NCBI GenBank assembly: GCA_036504055.1
Contig: DASXVU010000003.1
Span: 1-64,000 of the forward strand
Direction: 5' to 3'
Source of the DNA: Methanomassiliicoccales archaeon
Lineage (GTDB): Archaea > Thermoplasmatota > Thermoplasmata > Methanomassiliicoccales > UBA472
Length of the DNA: 64,000 bases
The first letter of the stretch is position 1. Every line of letters starts with the position of its first letter. The notes below the pieces were generated by a model. It was not told the DNA's origin. It worked only from the letters and a program-made list of their open reading frames with translations, and did no database searches. Both the position numbers and the translations under genes were made by a program. This document shows positions 1 to 7,557 of this stretch, piece by piece.

Positions 1-1
1 A

Positions 2-346
2 TCCCACGGATACGGTGTCGTCGACATGGGCAGAGATGTACCAGTGGATGACGTTGTGAAGCAGGTCGAGGAGAGCAAGCCGGACCTAGTAACCGGAACC
101 GCACTCATGACCACCACCATGTCCGCATTCCCGAAGGTCGCCGAGAGACTGATCGAGAAGGGCATAGAGATACCATTCATCTGCGCCGGCGGTGCAGTGA
201 ACAGGTCATTCGTAGAGTCCTACCCGCTCGGTATCTACGCCGTAGCAGCAGCACAAGGCCCGGGCCTCGCCGACAAAGCAGTCGAAGGCTGGGACTGGAA
301 GAAGATTCGCTCCAAGTGGGACGACATCACAGGCGGGAAGGCGTAA
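2..346 (+). CDS. mtaC: Methanol corrinoid protein MtaC, C-terminal part (5' end outside window)
   Basis: This is the C-terminal half of a corrinoid protein that carries the methyl group between methanol:corrinoid methyltransferase (MtaB) and the CoM methyltransferase (MtaA). The reading frame is open from the window edge. What remains is the B12-binding Rossmann domain after the missing cobalt-ligand motif. It has the conserved stretches GTALMTTTMSAFPK and FICAGGAVNRSFVES and ends in WDDITGGKA. By eye it matches the full-length copy at 2066-2851 over roughly 70% of residues. mtaB follows after 18 bases with a strong ribosome-binding site, so the two form an mtaCB operon as in Methanosarcina. 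The family identity is certain. The preference for methanol rests on the adjacent mtaB. Confidence 0.93.
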   Translation, partial: SHGYGVVDMGRDVPVDDVVKQVEESKPDLVTGTALMTTTMSAFPKVAERLIEKGIEIPFICAGGAVNRSFVESYPLGIYAVAAAQGPGLADKAVEGWDWKKIRSKWDDITGGKA

Positions 347-364
347 ATTGGGGGGTGAAAAGAC

Positions 365-1771
365 ATGGCAGTTAAGAGATTCACAAAGATGGAAACCAAG
401 AGCGCGGACGACCTCGTCTTCGGTGACGCGAAATACCCGGTTTCATACGGCCTCGGAATGAAGGCCGGTGCGGGATTCGTTGTGCCAGAGATCAACTTTG
501 CACCGAGACCCGGCGCTGAGAAGAACCCGGACACCTTGAGGCGCGAGTACGTCGACTACATAACGAAGGACATCATGGACAGGGCAGTAACCCTCGGATT
601 CCCAGCAGTTCAGCTGGAGAACGAGTGGATCTACCAACTCGGTAACGAGCCGGACAAGTTCGCCAAGCCGGTAGTTGCGGGCCAGAAGGAAGTCATGAAG
701 AAGTACCACGATGAGTACGGAATCATGACCGCCATAAGGCACACCCTGCCTGACATGAGAGAGGCCGAGAAGGGCCTGAGGGAAGGCATGGACAAGAAGT
801 CCTCCTACCCTGAGAAGGTCATCGAGTCCATCGAAGTCGCAGCCAAGAACGGCGCCGATGTGCTCTCGATCGAATCCATGGGTGGCAAGGAGATGTCCGA
901 CTATGGTATCCTGCACCAGGATATCAGAGCGTGGCTCTTCGGTATCGGCTACCTAGGCTCCATCGACATGGAGTACATGTGGACTAAGATCGTGGACATC
1001 GCCAAGAAGAACAAGGTCATCGCCGGCGGAGACACAAACTGCGCAGGCGCCAACACCTCGATGTTCATGGCCGGTGGCTACCTGGACAAGGATATCCCGA
1101 GGACCTTCGCGGCAACAACCCGCTGCATCGCTTCCGCCAGAACCCTGGTGGCAATCGAGTGCGGTGCAACTGGCCCGGACAAGGACTGCGGCTATGAAGG
1201 CCCGATCCTGAAGGCAATTTCCGGACGCCCATCCGCCCAAGAGGGAAAGGGAGCCCAGGACGCACACGCTGACCTGATGGGTAACCTGATCGCTTCGACC
1301 TGCGACCTATGGTCCAACGAGTCGGTTGAATACCACCCGGAGTTCGGTGGCTCATCCGTCCAGTGCTGGCTCGGAGTCATAGGGTACGAAGCCGCCTTGA
1401 TGAACACCTCGAAGCAGCTGAAGCAGGACAAGATCCTCAGGGACATCTACGCCGCATGCGACTCGTACAGATCCCCAGAGGCATTCTGTCTGCGCTACGA
1501 CAACGCCTACAAGATCGGTGAGGCAATTGTCGCAGAAGGCAACAGCATCTACCTGAGATCAAGGGCAGCTGGTATCAAGGCAGCCGAGTTGATTTCGGAG
1601 TCCGCCAAGACCAAGAACGGCCTGAAGCTCTCGAAGCACGAGAGCGACATGCTGAACAAGGTCATGACCGACTTGAAGGCCCTTCCGGACGAGGAGTCGA
1701 AGTTCGTCGACCAGTGCCTCAAGGCCTACAAGGACGTCCAGGCGTTCAACCCGAAGAACTACGAGTTGTAA
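365..1771 (+). CDS. mtaB: Methanol:corrinoid methyltransferase MtaB
   Basis: MtaB cleaves the C-O bond of methanol and methylates the Co(I) corrinoid on MtaC, the first step of methylotrophic methanogenesis in the cytoplasm. The protein is 468 residues, close to the roughly 460 of Methanosarcina MtaB. The zinc ligands described for M. barkeri (Glu164, Cys220, Cys269) fall at Glu170 (LSIE), Cys226 (GGDTNC) and Cys275 (PDKDC), a constant offset of six, so the active site looks complete. The start at 365 follows a GGGGGGTGA ribosome-binding site. There is no in-frame amber codon, as expected: MtaB, unlike the methylamine enzymes, does not use pyrrolysine. The gene is last in the mtaCB operon; a T-rich stretch and nested inverted repeats follow. 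Confidence 0.96.
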   Translation: MAVKRFTKMETKSADDLVFGDAKYPVSYGLGMKAGAGFVVPEINFAPRPGAEKNPDTLRREYVDYITKDIMDRAVTLGFPAVQLENEWIYQLGNEPDKFAKPVVAGQKEVMKKYHDEYGIMTAIRHTLPDMREAEKGLREGMDKKSSYPEKVIESIEVAAKNGADVLSIESMGGKEMSDYGILHQDIRAWLFGIGYLGSIDMEYMWTKIVDIAKKNKVIAGGDTNCAGANTSMFMAGGYLDKDIPRTFAATTRCIASARTLVAIECGATGPDKDCGYEGPILKAISGRPSAQEGKGAQDAHADLMGNLIASTCDLWSNESVEYHPEFGGSSVQCWLGVIGYEAALMNTSKQLKQDKILRDIYAACDSYRSPEAFCLRYDNAYKIGEAIVAEGNSIYLRSRAAGIKAAELISESAKTKNGLKLSKHESDMLNKVMTDLKALPDEESKFVDQCLKAYKDVQAFNPKNYEL

Positions 1772-1774
1772 GAC

Positions 1775-1840
1775 TTTTAGATTCGGTAAACCTTTTCAAA
1801 ACCTTTTACCTGCTTTTTCTCATCACAGTTTATGAATCGC
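1775..1840 (+). terminator. T-rich termination region after mtaB
   Basis: Just after the mtaB stop there are repeated short T-tracts (CTTTTAG, CCTTTTC, CCTTTTACC, GCTTTTTCT). Archaeal RNA polymerase can terminate at such oligo-T runs without a stem. The position is right for the end of the mtaCB transcript, but no experiment is implied. Confidence 0.45.
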
Positions 1841-1843
1841 TAC

Positions 1844-1897
1844 ACCATGAAATGATCACACTCGATGATTCATCGATGTAACCGACTATTTCATGGT
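1844..1897. repeat. Nested inverted repeats downstream of mtaB
   Basis: An outer inverted repeat pairs ACCATGAAAT (1844-1853) with ATTTCATGGT (1888-1897), a perfect 10-base arm. Inside lies a second perfect repeat, TCGATGATTCATCGA (1862-1876), with 7-base arms around one base. As RNA this could fold as a stem with a second stem in its loop. As DNA it could bind a dimeric regulator of the downstream mtaC. It lies about 85 bases upstream of the TATA-like box of that gene. Confidence 0.6.
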
Positions 1898-1979
1898 CAT
1901 AGTCTTGTCGAGCCTGTTCTGAATGTATGTGGCTTGGATGAAAAATCTTCAATCAAAACTTTACAAAGAAAATAAATGC

Positions 1980-1990
1980 ACTATAAATAC
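1980..1990 (+). promoter_or_regulatory. TATA-like box for the orphan mtaC
   Basis: ACTATAAATAC is the best archaeal TATA match upstream of the mtaC at 2066. A start site about 25 bases downstream (near 2010) would leave a 5' leader of roughly 55 bases that contains the inverted repeat at 2027-2046. Confidence 0.6.
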
Positions 1991-2026
1991 ATTCAAAGTC
2001 AATCCCCTTTCTGTGTGAACATCCAA

Positions 2027-2046
2027 ATGAATCTTTCAAGATTCAT
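2027..2046. promoter_or_regulatory. 20-base palindrome in the leader of the orphan mtaC
   Basis: ATGAATCTTTCAAGATTCAT is a perfect inverted repeat with 9-base arms around TC. It lies between the predicted transcription start and the ribosome-binding site (GACGGGGGTG). It could be an operator for a methanol-responsive regulator or an RNA hairpin near the ribosome-binding site. The sequence alone does not decide which. Confidence 0.6.
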
Positions 2047-2065
2047 CTTGGACGGGGGTGTCTAA

Positions 2066-2851
2066 ATGTTCGATCTTAGCGATATCGATTTTGAGATGAT
2101 ATTCAAGAGATATGATATCCTGGTAGAGGCCAAAGAGAGTCCAGAGGAGATCGCGGCCAAGATCTTGCCCAAAGACCCATTCCTGAAGAAGGTGGCCGAG
2201 GACGTTGTTCAGATGCGATATAAGGACATCGAGGCGGACACCAAGGCCGCTCTGACCAAGTTTAGCCCGGAAGAGCTGGTCGACAAAGGACTCCTTAGAG
2301 GGATGGAAGTGGTCAGCGAGCTGTACGGTCGGGGCATCTATTATCTGCCTCAGGTCATGGTGGCTTCGGACGCCTTCGACCTCGGTCTGAAGTTCGCCGA
2401 GAGGACCATGAAGGGACAGTTCCTAGGCAAAGGCAAGGTGGTGATGCACGTTGCCGAAGGGGACCCTCATGACATTGGAAAGAATATTGCAGTGGTAATG
2501 TTGAGGTCCAATGGATTCGGAGTGATTGACATGGGCCGCGACGTACCTGTCGATGATGTGGTCAAAACGGTGATCAAGACCGATGCAGTGATCCTTACAG
2601 GTACTGCCCTTATGACAGCCACGATGTCAGCATTCCCGAAGATCGCTCAGAAACTGTTGGAGAAAGGGATCGAGTTGCCTTTCATATGTGCTGGTGGGGC
2701 CGTGAACCGAAGCTACGTCGAGTCGTTCCCCCTGGGCATTTATGCCGAGAAGGCATCCCAAGGACTGGTCCTGGCCAACAAGGCCATCAATGGCTGGGAT
2801 TGGATAAGGATCAGACAAAACTGGGATGACATCAAAAGCGGAAAGGTCTGA
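2066..2851 (+). CDS. mtaC: Second methanol corrinoid protein MtaC, without its own mtaB
   Basis: This is a complete 261-residue corrinoid protein, the usual length for MtaC. Residues 1-90 form the helical cap and residues 120-255 the B12-binding domain. The cobalt-ligand motif DxHxxG is present as GDPHDIG with His135, equivalent to His136 of M. barkeri. The start has a strong GGGGGTG ribosome-binding site eight bases upstream. It closely resembles the mtaC at the window start but has its own TATA-like box and leader, and no methyltransferase gene follows; the next gene is cysK on the same strand after 218 bases. It may be a spare carrier for the neighbouring MtaB, or it may serve another methyltransferase elsewhere. 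Confidence 0.92.
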   Translation: MFDLSDIDFEMIFKRYDILVEAKESPEEIAAKILPKDPFLKKVAEDVVQMRYKDIEADTKAALTKFSPEELVDKGLLRGMEVVSELYGRGIYYLPQVMVASDAFDLGLKFAERTMKGQFLGKGKVVMHVAEGDPHDIGKNIAVVMLRSNGFGVIDMGRDVPVDDVVKTVIKTDAVILTGTALMTATMSAFPKIAQKLLEKGIELPFICAGGAVNRSYVESFPLGIYAEKASQGLVLANKAINGWDWIRIRQNWDDIKSGKV

Positions 2852-2974
2852 ATTTTCTTTAATCGGTCAAACTCATCGATTATTCTATTGTGAATGTGCG
2901 AGTTAAGATCAAGTTCAGAAATCTTCTTTAATGTGTAGGTAAGTTCACCTCACAAGGATAAGAACCTGTATAAT

Positions 2975-2992
2975 CTGACCCATATGGGTCAG
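2975..2992. promoter_or_regulatory. Perfect 18-base palindrome upstream of cysK
   Basis: CTGACCCATATGGGTCAG is perfectly self-complementary with no spacer. It lies about 45 bases upstream of the TATA-like box of cysK and about 125 bases after the mtaC stop. A dimeric regulator site for cysK is the likeliest reading. A hairpin at the end of the mtaC transcript is the alternative. Confidence 0.6.
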
Positions 2993-3036
2993 GTTTATTC
3001 AAATATGAATCTTAACAATCGCTAAAACTAAATATC

Positions 3037-3047
3037 TTTTAAATAAG
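3037..3047 (+). promoter_or_regulatory. TATA-like box for cysK
   Basis: TTTTAAATAAG lies 23-33 bases upstream of the cysK ATG at 3070, within an A/T-rich tract. The spacing implies a very short leader, although a GAGGT ribosome-binding site is also present just before the start. Confidence 0.55.
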
Positions 3048-3069
3048 TCAGGAATTGGAGTGAGGTAAG

Positions 3070-3993
3070 ATGCTCTATAACAATGTGCTCGAGACCATCG
3101 GTAGGACGCCTTTGGTGCGCTTGAACAAGATCGCGCCGGAAGGGGCTGCGACAATCTATGTCAAAATGGAATCTTTCAACCCGATGCATTCGGTGAAGGA
3201 CAGGATAGCTCTTGCAATGATAGAGGATGCGGAAAAAAGAGGAATCCTGGTTCCCGGGAAGCAAGTAGTCGTAGAACCTACATCGGGAAACACTGGCATT
3301 GGGCTGGCCATGGTCTGCGCGGCCAAGGGATATGAACTGGTCCTCACCATGCCCGAGACATTCTCAGTGGAGCGCAGGAAGTTGCTGGCGGCTTTAGGGG
3401 CAAAATTGGTACTGACCCCAGGACCCGAGGGGATGCCCGGTGCCATCTGCAGGGCCAAAGAGATGTGCGAGAGCGACTCAAACAGATACATCCCACTTCA
3501 ATTTGACAACGTAGCTAACCCAAAGATACATATGGAGACCACCGCTCGAGAGATATTGGCCGACCTCCCCGAACCGGACGCCTTCATCTCTGGAGTAGGT
3601 ACTGGTGGGACAGTCACAGGTGTTGGTACGCACTTCAAGTCCAAGGGATTAAAAACCCAGATCATCGCAGTGGAACCAGCCGCCTCTCCCGTCCTGTCCG
3701 GAGGGAAGAAAGGACCGCATAAGATCCAGGGGATCGGTGCCGGTTTCATCCCGTCGGTCTTGGACCTCAATGTGGTGGACCGAATCATCCAGATCAAGGA
3801 TGAGGACGCAGCGGAACACTCGCGACTGCTGGCCAAGAAAGAGGGAATTTTGGCGGGTATATCGTCCGGGGCGGCTCTCTGTGCAGCGGTACAGGTCGCA
3901 GTGGAGCTTGGAAAGGGGAAGAAGGTGGTCTTCATTGCACCGGACACGGGTGAGAGGTATCTGAGCACCGACCTGTTCAACCTTCCACAATAA
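3070..3993 (+). CDS. cysK: Cysteine synthase (O-acetylserine sulfhydrylase)
   Basis: CysK is a PLP enzyme that makes cysteine from O-acetylserine and sulfide. The 307-residue protein has the expected features: the lysine that binds PLP (HSVKDRIA, Lys43), the phosphate/substrate loop EPTSGNTGIG near residues 70-80, the glycine-rich PLP phosphate loop GVGTGGTVTG near 177-186, and the C-terminal ISSGAA motif. The start follows GTGAGGTAAG, a good ribosome-binding site. The serine acetyltransferase gene that supplies its substrate lies downstream on the same strand, but a terminator-like hairpin separates them, so they may be separate transcripts. A cystathionine beta-synthase-like role cannot be excluded, but the partner gene favours CysK. 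Confidence 0.95.
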   Translation: MLYNNVLETIGRTPLVRLNKIAPEGAATIYVKMESFNPMHSVKDRIALAMIEDAEKRGILVPGKQVVVEPTSGNTGIGLAMVCAAKGYELVLTMPETFSVERRKLLAALGAKLVLTPGPEGMPGAICRAKEMCESDSNRYIPLQFDNVANPKIHMETTAREILADLPEPDAFISGVGTGGTVTGVGTHFKSKGLKTQIIAVEPAASPVLSGGKKGPHKIQGIGAGFIPSVLDLNVVDRIIQIKDEDAAEHSRLLAKKEGILAGISSGAALCAAVQVAVELGKGKKVVFIAPDTGERYLSTDLFNLPQ

Positions 3994-4004
3994 ACAAACA
4001 GCTT

Positions 4005-4042
4005 ACGGACCTGTCTAGGACCGGTCCGTCGCTATCTTTTTT
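4005..4042 (+). terminator. Stem-loop with T-run after cysK
   Basis: ACGGACC (4005-4011) pairs with GGTCCGT (4023-4029) and is followed by six T bases at 4037-4042. It starts 11 bases after the cysK stop. It looks like a stem-loop terminator, though archaea mainly need the T-run. Confidence 0.6.
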
Positions 4043-4382
4043 CATCGTCCGGTCTCGGTCCCGCCACATGCCGCGCGTTCGATGACCTATCCTAATTCTC
4101 CATAATTTGGGCATGAAGTGGCTGAATCCGAACTTTCGGTAGTCTACCATCGCAGGGGCGTAGAGTTTGGTTGAGCTTCAGCGTCTCCACCACCGCTTCC
4201 CTGCCTCCATCCCGCAAAGGATCGTCAGGCCCAAGCGGTCGATGAGAGGCCTTGACATCTCAGCAAGCGATCGAAGAATCGCCGGTTCGAGGGATTTCCT
4301 TGTCCAATGATATTAATGCTGTTAATGCCAGCAGTATTTTTTAGGAAATCTATTTGTTCCCGGAACTGTTTGTGCATCGGTC
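4043..4382. other. Intergenic stretch between cysK terminator and cysE
   Basis: I see no gene here. Just before cysE there is a direct repeat of TTAATGC (4313-4326, two copies two bases apart) and an A/T-rich tract that may hold the cysE promoter. No tRNA or riboswitch fold is evident. Confidence 0.5.
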
Positions 4383-5033
4383 ATGAGCTGGAAGGACTCC
4401 GTTTATACCGTCCTTGAGCGGGATCCCGCCGCCCGGTCGTTCAACGAGGCGCTGTGGTTCAGTCCAGGTCTTCATGCTATTTTGCTCCAGAAGATATCAC
4501 ATCGTCAATTCCTAAAAGGGAACTTCCTCCTGGCCAGGGCGATCAACTATTTTGGACGGTTCCTGACCGGGGCGGACATACATCCGGGGGCGACCATCGG
4601 TAAGGGGTTCTTCATCGACCATGCCACCGGTGTGGTGATCGGTGAGACCACCATCATCGGGGAGAATGTCTCCATCTTCCAAGGAGTGACCTTGGGCGGA
4701 GTAAGCACAAGCAAGGGCAAACGCCACCCGACGATCGGGAACAACGTCACCATAGGGGCGGGGGCGATCGTCCTCGGGAACATCACCATTGGAGACTGTG
4801 TAAAGATCGGCGCCGGTTCCGTGGTCACCAAGGATGTGCCTCAGAACTGCACCGTGGTCGGCGTTCCTGGACGGGTGGTCAAGAGGGAAGGTGTTCCGGT
4901 CCTCAAGACCGACCTTCGCCACGACGAGCTTCCAGACCCGCTGCGCGATGCCATCACGAACATATCCAACAAGATCTCGGACCTAGAACGGCGGCTTACG
5001 TTGTTAGAAGAGGAGCTAAAAAAGCCCAAATAA
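4383..5033 (+). CDS. cysE: Serine O-acetyltransferase
   Basis: CysE acetylates serine with acetyl-CoA to give O-acetylserine for CysK. The protein is 216 residues. An N-terminal helical region (residues 1-60) is followed by a left-handed beta-helix of hexapeptide repeats (about 60-165). The catalytic surroundings are visible as [15 protein letters not shown] and [16 protein letters not shown]. The C-terminal 40 residues form a charged, probably helical tail that is longer than in many short bacterial CysE proteins. cysS begins 24 bases downstream, so cysE and cysS are likely co-transcribed, which joins cysteine supply with its tRNA charging. Confidence 0.95.
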   Translation: MSWKDSVYTVLERDPAARSFNEALWFSPGLHAILLQKISHRQFLKGNFLLARAINYFGRFLTGADIHPGATIGKGFFIDHATGVVIGETTIIGENVSIFQGVTLGGVSTSKGKRHPTIGNNVTIGAGAIVLGNITIGDCVKIGAGSVVTKDVPQNCTVVGVPGRVVKREGVPVLKTDLRHDELPDPLRDAITNISNKISDLERRLTLLEEELKKPK

Positions 5034-5057
5034 GGATAGTTGCATGTCACGCCGGCG

Positions 5058-6461
5058 ATGAGCATGGGACTGTCACTTTATAACACGATGACCGGGCAGG
5101 CGGAGGATTTCGTACCCATCGAAGACCGAAAGGTCAGGATGTACGTCTGCGGAGTGACTGTCTATAATGACATACACATGGGACACGCGCGGTCCATAAT
5201 CGTTTTCGACATGATCGCCCGTTATCTCAAGTTCAAGGGATATGGGGTAACGCTGGTGACCAACTTCACCGATGTGGACGACAAGATCATCAACCGGGCC
5301 GCCGAGATGGGCATGAAGCCTCTCGAGCTTTCGGCGATGTACATCGAGAAGTATTTCCAGGACATCGAGAAGCTGGGTGTGAAGAAGGCGGACATCTATC
5401 CGAAGGCTAGCGAGTGCATCCCCGAGATCATCGCCATGGTCAAACGCATCGTTGACAACGGTTATGGCTACAGGACCGAGGACGGGAGCGTCTATTTCTC
5501 CGTCGACAAGGTCAAGGATTATGGAAAGCTCTCCGGCAACAAGCAGGAGGAAATGATATCTGGGGCCCGGGTGTGTGTCGATGAGATCAAGCATAACCCG
5601 ATGGACTTCTGTCTATGGAAGGCCGCCAAGCCCGGCGAGGTCTCTTGGCCTTCGCCGTGGGGGGAGGGACGTCCCGGCTGGCACATCGAGTGCAGCGCCA
5701 TGTGCCTGAAGTACCTGGGCGAGACCATCGACATCCACGGTGGCGGCAACGATCTCATATTCCCGCATCATGAGAACGAGATCCTCCAGTCCGAAGCGGT
5801 CACCGGCAAACCTCTTGCCAAGTACTGGCTGCACAACGGGATGCTCCAGGTGCAGGACGCCAAGATGTCCAAATCGATGAAGAACTTCTTCACCGTCAAG
5901 GACATAGCCTCCCATTACAAGACCCAGGAGATACGGTTCTACCTTCTCAATACCCATTACCGCGGCCCGCTCAACTACAGTGAGAGCGCTCTGAACGAAG
6001 CCGCGTCCAGCCTGAAAAGGATCCAGAATTCCTATACCGAGCTGAAGGAATATGCGCCAACAGCCACCGGCAACTATGACGCCGAGGACCTGGTGCAGAA
6101 GACCCGCAGCGAGTTCATAGAGCACATGGACGACGATTTCAACACGCGTGGGGCGATCGCGGCCATGTTCGATGCGGCCCGTGAGTCGAACAAGCTCATG
6201 GACCATGAGATGCTCTCCAAGAAGGGAGCGGAACGGGTCATCTCCCTGTTCGAGGATCTGGACAAGATCCTGGGCATCCTGCCTCAGACCGAGATCAAGG
6301 GCGACCGCATGGACGATGTCATGCAGATCCTCATCGAAGTACGCAAGGAGCTGCGCAAACGCAAGGCCTACGACCTGGCGGACTCCATAAGGAATCAGCT
6401 TGCCGAGAAGGGCATCGTTCTGGAGGATACCGCGGAGGGCGTGAGATGGAAGCAGGCCTGA
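5058..6461 (+). CDS. cysS: Cysteinyl-tRNA synthetase
   Basis: This class I aminoacyl-tRNA synthetase charges tRNA-Cys directly with cysteine. From the ATG at 5058 it has 467 residues. The HIGH motif appears as HMGHARS near the N-terminus, KMSKS as AKMSKSMKNFF in the middle, and the zinc-site cysteine as YVCGVTVY. A TTG at 5040 and another ATG at 5064 are alternative starts; 5058 gives the usual N-terminus just before GLSLYNTMTGQ. Many methanogens charge tRNA-Cys via SepRS/SepCysS, so direct CysRS together with cysK and cysE points to a lineage that makes and uses free cysteine. Its end overlaps the next gene by 16 bases. Confidence 0.95.
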   Translation: MSMGLSLYNTMTGQAEDFVPIEDRKVRMYVCGVTVYNDIHMGHARSIIVFDMIARYLKFKGYGVTLVTNFTDVDDKIINRAAEMGMKPLELSAMYIEKYFQDIEKLGVKKADIYPKASECIPEIIAMVKRIVDNGYGYRTEDGSVYFSVDKVKDYGKLSGNKQEEMISGARVCVDEIKHNPMDFCLWKAAKPGEVSWPSPWGEGRPGWHIECSAMCLKYLGETIDIHGGGNDLIFPHHENEILQSEAVTGKPLAKYWLHNGMLQVQDAKMSKSMKNFFTVKDIASHYKTQEIRFYLLNTHYRGPLNYSESALNEAASSLKRIQNSYTELKEYAPTATGNYDAEDLVQKTRSEFIEHMDDDFNTRGAIAAMFDAARESNKLMDHEMLSKKGAERVISLFEDLDKILGILPQTEIKGDRMDDVMQILIEVRKELRKRKAYDLADSIRNQLAEKGIVLEDTAEGVRWKQA

Positions 6462-7480
6462 GCGTAGCGATGAAGAAGGCCATCCTGATAACCGGAGGGC
6501 CCCTCAAGATACCCAAGGACCTGATCCTGCCTTATCTACCAAGCCGTTCCACCGCTGGACCGGGAGCCGGTTCGACCTCCATCGTCATTTCCTTCGAGGG
6601 CGCCAGATGCAAGAAGGCGATAAGCCGCGAGGAAGGGGAGTTCGAGCTCGTTCCGAAGGAGAATGGATACAGCATTCTTCGAAACGGGCGGCCGTTCATC
6701 GACGATGTCGAGATCAAACCTACGATAGCGCATGCCCCGGAACAGGCTTTCTTCAATCTGGCACAGGACTGCATCTACGACTGCAAGTTCTGTGCATCAC
6801 GCAAGCTGGACAAGCGCATAACCAAGAACCTTTCACCAGAGCGCGTGGTCCAGATGGCGATCGAGGCATCGAGGAAGGAAGGCTTCCGATCCGTGGCCTT
6901 CACCAGCGCCGTCGTCGACTCGCCGGAAAGGACGGTGGAGCGCATGCTTTTCGTGGTGAGGGAGACCCGGAAGGCGTTGCCCGACGTTCCCATCGGGGTC
7001 GAACCGTACATCTGGAAGCTCAGTGATGTGGATGACCTCAAGTCCGCCGGAGCGGACGAGATCAAGCTCAACATAGAGACCTTCGACCCGGACCGGTTCG
7101 CCAAGGTGTGCGGAAAGCTGCACTATCATTTCATCCTCGAGGCGCTCGACCATGCCGTCGAAGTTTTCGGCAAGGGCAAAGTGACCACGAACCTGCTCGT
7201 AGGACTAGGCGAGTCGGACGAGAACCTGCTCGATGGTATCAGATACTTCGCCGAGAGAGGCATAGTGGCTACATTGCGCCCATTGCGCATCAACAGCTTC
7301 AACCGGGTACCATTGACCGAGGCCCTGGGCCCACTGGATCCGGTCACCCCGGAGAGGATCGTGAACCTGGCGATCCGGTCCAAGGGGATCATGGAAGAGA
7401 ACGGCATGACCTCCAGGACGTACCACACCATGTGCCATGAGTGCGGATGCTGCGACATAGTCCCGTTCCGGGACGTTTGA
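6446..7480 (+). CDS. Radical SAM enzyme of unknown substrate, co-transcribed with cysS
   Basis: The 344-residue protein has a radical SAM cluster motif, CIYDCKFC, near residue 112, set in a partial TIM barrel that covers about residues 100-300. Residues 1-100 form an extra N-terminal domain that includes GPGAGSTSIVISFEGARCKKA. The C-terminus carries a second cysteine cluster, CHECGCC, which could hold an auxiliary iron-sulfur site. The start at 6446 has a GGAGG ribosome-binding site inside the end of cysS; an ATG at 6470 is possible. The layout recalls BioB/LipA-like and methanogen marker radical SAM proteins, but I cannot assign a substrate. The overlap with cysS could hint at a cysteine- or tRNA-linked role; that is only inference. 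Confidence 0.85.
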   Translation: MEAGLSVAMKKAILITGGPLKIPKDLILPYLPSRSTAGPGAGSTSIVISFEGARCKKAISREEGEFELVPKENGYSILRNGRPFIDDVEIKPTIAHAPEQAFFNLAQDCIYDCKFCASRKLDKRITKNLSPERVVQMAIEASRKEGFRSVAFTSAVVDSPERTVERMLFVVRETRKALPDVPIGVEPYIWKLSDVDDLKSAGADEIKLNIETFDPDRFAKVCGKLHYHFILEALDHAVEVFGKGKVTTNLLVGLGESDENLLDGIRYFAERGIVATLRPLRINSFNRVPLTEALGPLDPVTPERIVNLAIRSKGIMEENGMTSRTYHTMCHECGCCDIVPFRDV

Positions 7481-7557
7481 AGCCTCGATCTACGAGCCTG
7501 GTCGCATGACGAGGACATCCGTAACTGCAAAAAACTGAATAGCCCGTGGTTGAACTA

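Noticed and set aside
4280-4300. GGTTCGAGG, as in a tRNA T-loop.
   Set aside because: The flanking bases do not form a T-stem and no acceptor or anticodon stem can be drawn.
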